Shown here: piece after piece, positions 22,008 through 24,160 of the stretch
How the letters are laid out: every line of letters starts with the position of its first letter
How positions within the stretch are numbered: the stretch's first letter is position 1
Source of the DNA: Pseudomonadota bacterium
Lineage (GTDB): Bacteria; Pseudomonadota; Gammaproteobacteria; Xanthomonadales; Xanthomonadaceae
Direction: 5' to 3'
Assembly: GCA_023430045.1 (NCBI GenBank)
Contig: JAEZCF010000024.1
Span: 1-24,160 of the forward strand
DNA: 24,160 nucleotides
Notes under the pieces: model-generated
Databases searched by the model: none
What the model saw: only the letters and a program-made list of their open reading frames with translations
Told to the model about the DNA's origin: nothing
Program-made: the position numbers and the translations under genes

Positions 22008-24110
22008 ATGTCACGATTCGCTTCCGCCTGCCTGCTGGCCGGCATGATGACCGCAGCCCCAATGGGGGGCGCCATGGCCGCTGAATCCGGTGATTCGGAC
22101 CGCTACGCGTGGCTGGAAGAGGTCACTGGCGAAACGCCGCTGGCCTGGGTGAAGGAACAGAATGCCCGTTCCGAGGGCCGTCTGGCGCAGACGCCGGCCT
22201 TCAGGCAGATGGAGAACAGCATCCGCGAGGTGCTGGATTCGGATGCCAAAATCCCCGGTGTGGAGAAGATCGGCGACTACTACTACAACTTCTGGAAGGA
22301 CAAGCAGCACGAGCGCGGGCTGTGGCGGCGCACCACGCTGGCTGAATACCGCAAGCCGGCGCCGCAGTGGGAAACCGTCCTGGACCTGGATGCGCTGAAC
22401 AAGGCCGAAGGCGAGAACTGGGTCTGGCACGGTGCCGAGTGCCTGCGTCCGGATTACTCGCGCTGCCTGATCGCGCTGTCGCGCGGCGGTGCTGACGCCG
22501 ATGTCACCCGCGAATTCGACCTGTCCAGCAGGACCTGGATCAAGGACGGCTTCTTCCGTCCTGAATCCAAGGGCGGGCTGAACTGGATCGATAAGGACAA
22601 CGTGTTCGTCTACACCGATTTCGGCGACGGATCGATGACCACCTCCGGTTACCCGCGGGTGGCGAAACTGTGGAAGCGTGGCACGCCGATGGATACCGCC
22701 ACGGTGGTGTACGAGGGCAAGCCCGAGGATATGTACATCGCGGCGATGCACGATGACACGCCGGGCTTCGAGCGCAACCTTGTCAGCCGCACGCTGGCGT
22801 TCTACAACAACGAACTGTACCTGCGCGGCGATGACGGCACGCTGGTCAGGATCGATGCGCCGAATTCGGCCGAAAAGGGCCTGCACAAGCAGTGGCTGAG
22901 CCTGGAGCTGCGCGAGCCGTGGACGGTGGGCGGCACCACCTACGCTGCCGGTTCGCTGCTGGTGGCCCGGCTGGATGATTTCATGGCGGGCAAGCGGGAC
23001 TTCGAGGTGCTGTTCGCACCAACCGATACCACCTCCCTGGCTGGCGCGGTGTGGACGAAGAACCACGTGGTGCTGAATGTCCTGGACGACGTGAAGAACC
23101 GCCTGAGCGTGCTGACCCCGGATGCCGGCGGCTGGAAGAAGAGCGAATTCGTCGGCGCGCCGTCGTTCGGCACCATCGGTGTCGGTGCGGTGGACAGCAA
23201 TGACAGTGATGCGGTGTGGGTCACGGTGACCGATTACCTGACGCCCACGACGCTGGCCATTGCCGAGGTCGGCCAGAAGCCTGAAGTGCTGAAGACCATG
23301 CCGGCATTCTTCAACGCCGAAGGCAAGGTGATCGAGCAGCATTTCGCCACCAGCAAGGACGGCACCCGGGTGCCGTACTTCGTGGTGCACGCGAAAGACA
23401 TGAAGCTGGATGGTTCCAACCCGACGCTGCTGTATGGCTATGGTGGTTTCGAGATCTCGCTCACCCCGAACTATTCCGGTGGTATGGGCCGCGCCTGGCT
23501 GGAGAAGGGCGGCGTCTATGTGGTGGCCAACATCCGCGGTGGCGGCGAATACGGGCCGCGCTGGCACCAGGCGGCGCTGAAGCAGAACCGTCACAAGGCC
23601 TATGAAGACATGGCCGCGGTGGCGCAGGACCTGGTGAAGCGGAAGATCACCTCGGCCAAGCGCCTGGGCGTGCAGGGCGGCAGCAACGGTGGCCTGCTTA
23701 CCGGCAACATGCTCACCCAGTATCCGGAACTGTTCGGTGCGGTGGTGGTGCAGGTGCCGCTGCTGGACATGAAGCGCTACAGCCACCTGCTGGCTGGTGC
23801 GTCGTGGATGGCCGAGTATGGCAATCCGGACACGGCCGACTGGGACTACATCCAGACCTTCTCGCCCTACCATCTGTTCGACGCGAAGAAGGCCTACCCG
23901 CCGGTGCTGTTCACCACCTCCACGCGCGATGACCGTGTGCATCCGGGTCACGCCCGCAAGATGGCGGCGAAGATGATCGATGCGGGCAAGGACGTGACCT
24001 ACTACGAGAACATCGAAGGTGGCCACGGCGGCGCGGCGAACAATGCGCAGGCCGCGCACATGCAGGCGCTGGCGTACAGCTTCCTGTGGGAGCGCCTGGG
24101 CGGTAAATGA
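22008..24110 (+). CDS. Exported prolyl oligopeptidase family serine peptidase (S9A)
   Basis: This 700-residue enzyme cleaves short peptides after proline. Residues 1-25 form a signal peptide (ACLLAGMMTAAPMGGAMAAES), so it acts in the periplasm or outside. The segment YAWLEEVTGETPLAWVKEQNARS is the family's N-terminal catalytic-domain part. A seven-bladed propeller spans about residues 95-430. The C-terminal alpha/beta hydrolase contains GYGGFEISLTPNYS, ANIRGGGEYGPRWHQ, the nucleophile Ser559 in QGGSNGGLL, the acid Asp641 or Asp642 in STRDDRVHP, and His673 in EGGHGGAA. AGGAA lies 5 bases before the ATG. The length fits S9A enzymes. A strong terminator follows, so it is the last gene of its unit. 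Confidence 0.95.
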   Translation: MSRFASACLLAGMMTAAPMGGAMAAESGDSDRYAWLEEVTGETPLAWVKEQNARSEGRLAQTPAFRQMENSIREVLDSDAKIPGVEKIGDYYYNFWKDKQHERGLWRRTTLAEYRKPAPQWETVLDLDALNKAEGENWVWHGAECLRPDYSRCLIALSRGGADADVTREFDLSSRTWIKDGFFRPESKGGLNWIDKDNVFVYTDFGDGSMTTSGYPRVAKLWKRGTPMDTATVVYEGKPEDMYIAAMHDDTPGFERNLVSRTLAFYNNELYLRGDDGTLVRIDAPNSAEKGLHKQWLSLELREPWTVGGTTYAAGSLLVARLDDFMAGKRDFEVLFAPTDTTSLAGAVWTKNHVVLNVLDDVKNRLSVLTPDAGGWKKSEFVGAPSFGTIGVGAVDSNDSDAVWVTVTDYLTPTTLAIAEVGQKPEVLKTMPAFFNAEGKVIEQHFATSKDGTRVPYFVVHAKDMKLDGSNPTLLYGYGGFEISLTPNYSGGMGRAWLEKGGVYVVANIRGGGEYGPRWHQAALKQNRHKAYEDMAAVAQDLVKRKITSAKRLGVQGGSNGGLLTGNMLTQYPELFGAVVVQVPLLDMKRYSHLLAGASWMAEYGNPDTADWDYIQTFSPYHLFDAKKAYPPVLFTTSTRDDRVHPGHARKMAAKMIDAGKDVTYYENIEGGHGGAANNAQAAHMQALAYSFLWERLGGK

Positions 24111-24116
24111 TGGAAT

Positions 24117-24146
24117 GAAGAACGCCGCCCCAGGGCGGCGTTCTTC
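24117..24146 (+). terminator. Intrinsic terminator after the prolyl oligopeptidase gene
   Basis: GAAGAACGCCGCCC and GGGCGGCGTTCTTC form a perfect 14-bp stem around CA. It starts 6 bases after the stop codon and ends in a T-rich stretch. Confidence 0.85.
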
Positions 24147-24153
24147 TTCATGG

Positions 24154-24160
24154 GTAGTGC
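24154..24160 (+). repeat. Possible start of another SMAG/REP element, cut by window edge
   Basis: GTAGTGC after the terminator matches the usual first bases of GTAG-headed Stenotrophomonas REP elements. The hairpin itself would lie outside the window, so this is only suggestive. Confidence 0.3.

Noticed and set aside
22011..24059. Long minus-strand open frame covering the prolyl oligopeptidase gene
   Set aside because: The plus-strand gene has signal peptide, ribosome site and complete catalytic triad. The antisense frame is compositionally biased and has no recognisable domain.
1..24160. CRISPR array, phage genes, insertion sequence or defence island
   Set aside because: No regularly spaced direct repeats, transposase, integrase, or restriction or toxin-antitoxin genes were recognised. 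The repeats present are short palindromes at gene ends.

Overview
The window is a high-GC chromosomal stretch from a member of the Lysobacteraceae (Xanthomonadaceae), most probably Stenotrophomonas. Support comes from the gene families (GlmS, YajQ of the c-di-GMP-binding type, DUF1415, a short prlC), from GTAG-headed hairpins of the SMAG/REP type known from S. maltophilia, and from -10 boxes of the form TAGAAT with poor -35 boxes. It is densely coding: 18 protein genes, no gap over 300 bases, and no tRNA, rRNA, CRISPR array, integrase or insertion sequence that I can see.

Layout. Positions 1-4518 (minus strand) hold an efflux-type operon: periplasmic adaptor, ABC ATPase and two MacB/FtsX-type permeases, the last one cut by the window edge. 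It is preceded by a near-consensus sigma-54 promoter (4555-4570) and a dyad-rich activator-type region (4610-4664). glmS (4725-6563) diverges from it. Positions 6591-9325 (minus) hold a two-gene DNA repair/modification module: a DUF4130-UdgX fusion and a radical SAM protein with a C-terminal helix-hairpin-helix. Two glyoxalase-fold genes follow (a VOC protein and gloA, 9470-10493). They diverge from a PLP enzyme of the cysteine synthase/desulfhydrase group (10619-11728), which is followed by oligopeptidase A (11850-13880). A minus-strand block carries an SDR oxidoreductase overlapping a DUF1415 gene, then yajQ. On the plus strand come a DMT transporter, possibly leaderless, and metN-metI without metQ. 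The right part holds a secreted protein resembling Vibrio cholerae cytolysin (18804-20711), an exported lipocalin, a small membrane protein and an exported prolyl oligopeptidase followed by a strong terminator.

The most interesting items are: (a) the UdgX/DUF4130 plus radical SAM pair, whose joint biochemistry is not established as far as I know; (b) a probable beta-pore-forming toxin of the leukocidin/VCC type with one short lectin-like segment and no prism domain; (c) a roughly 50-bp intergenic inverted repeat built on GGGGACGGAGG, present three times directly after stop codons, one copy supplying the C-terminal residues and stop codon of the UdgX gene; and (d) the sigma-54 control region shared with glmS. 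All assignments come from reading the sequence and family knowledge; no database search was run.
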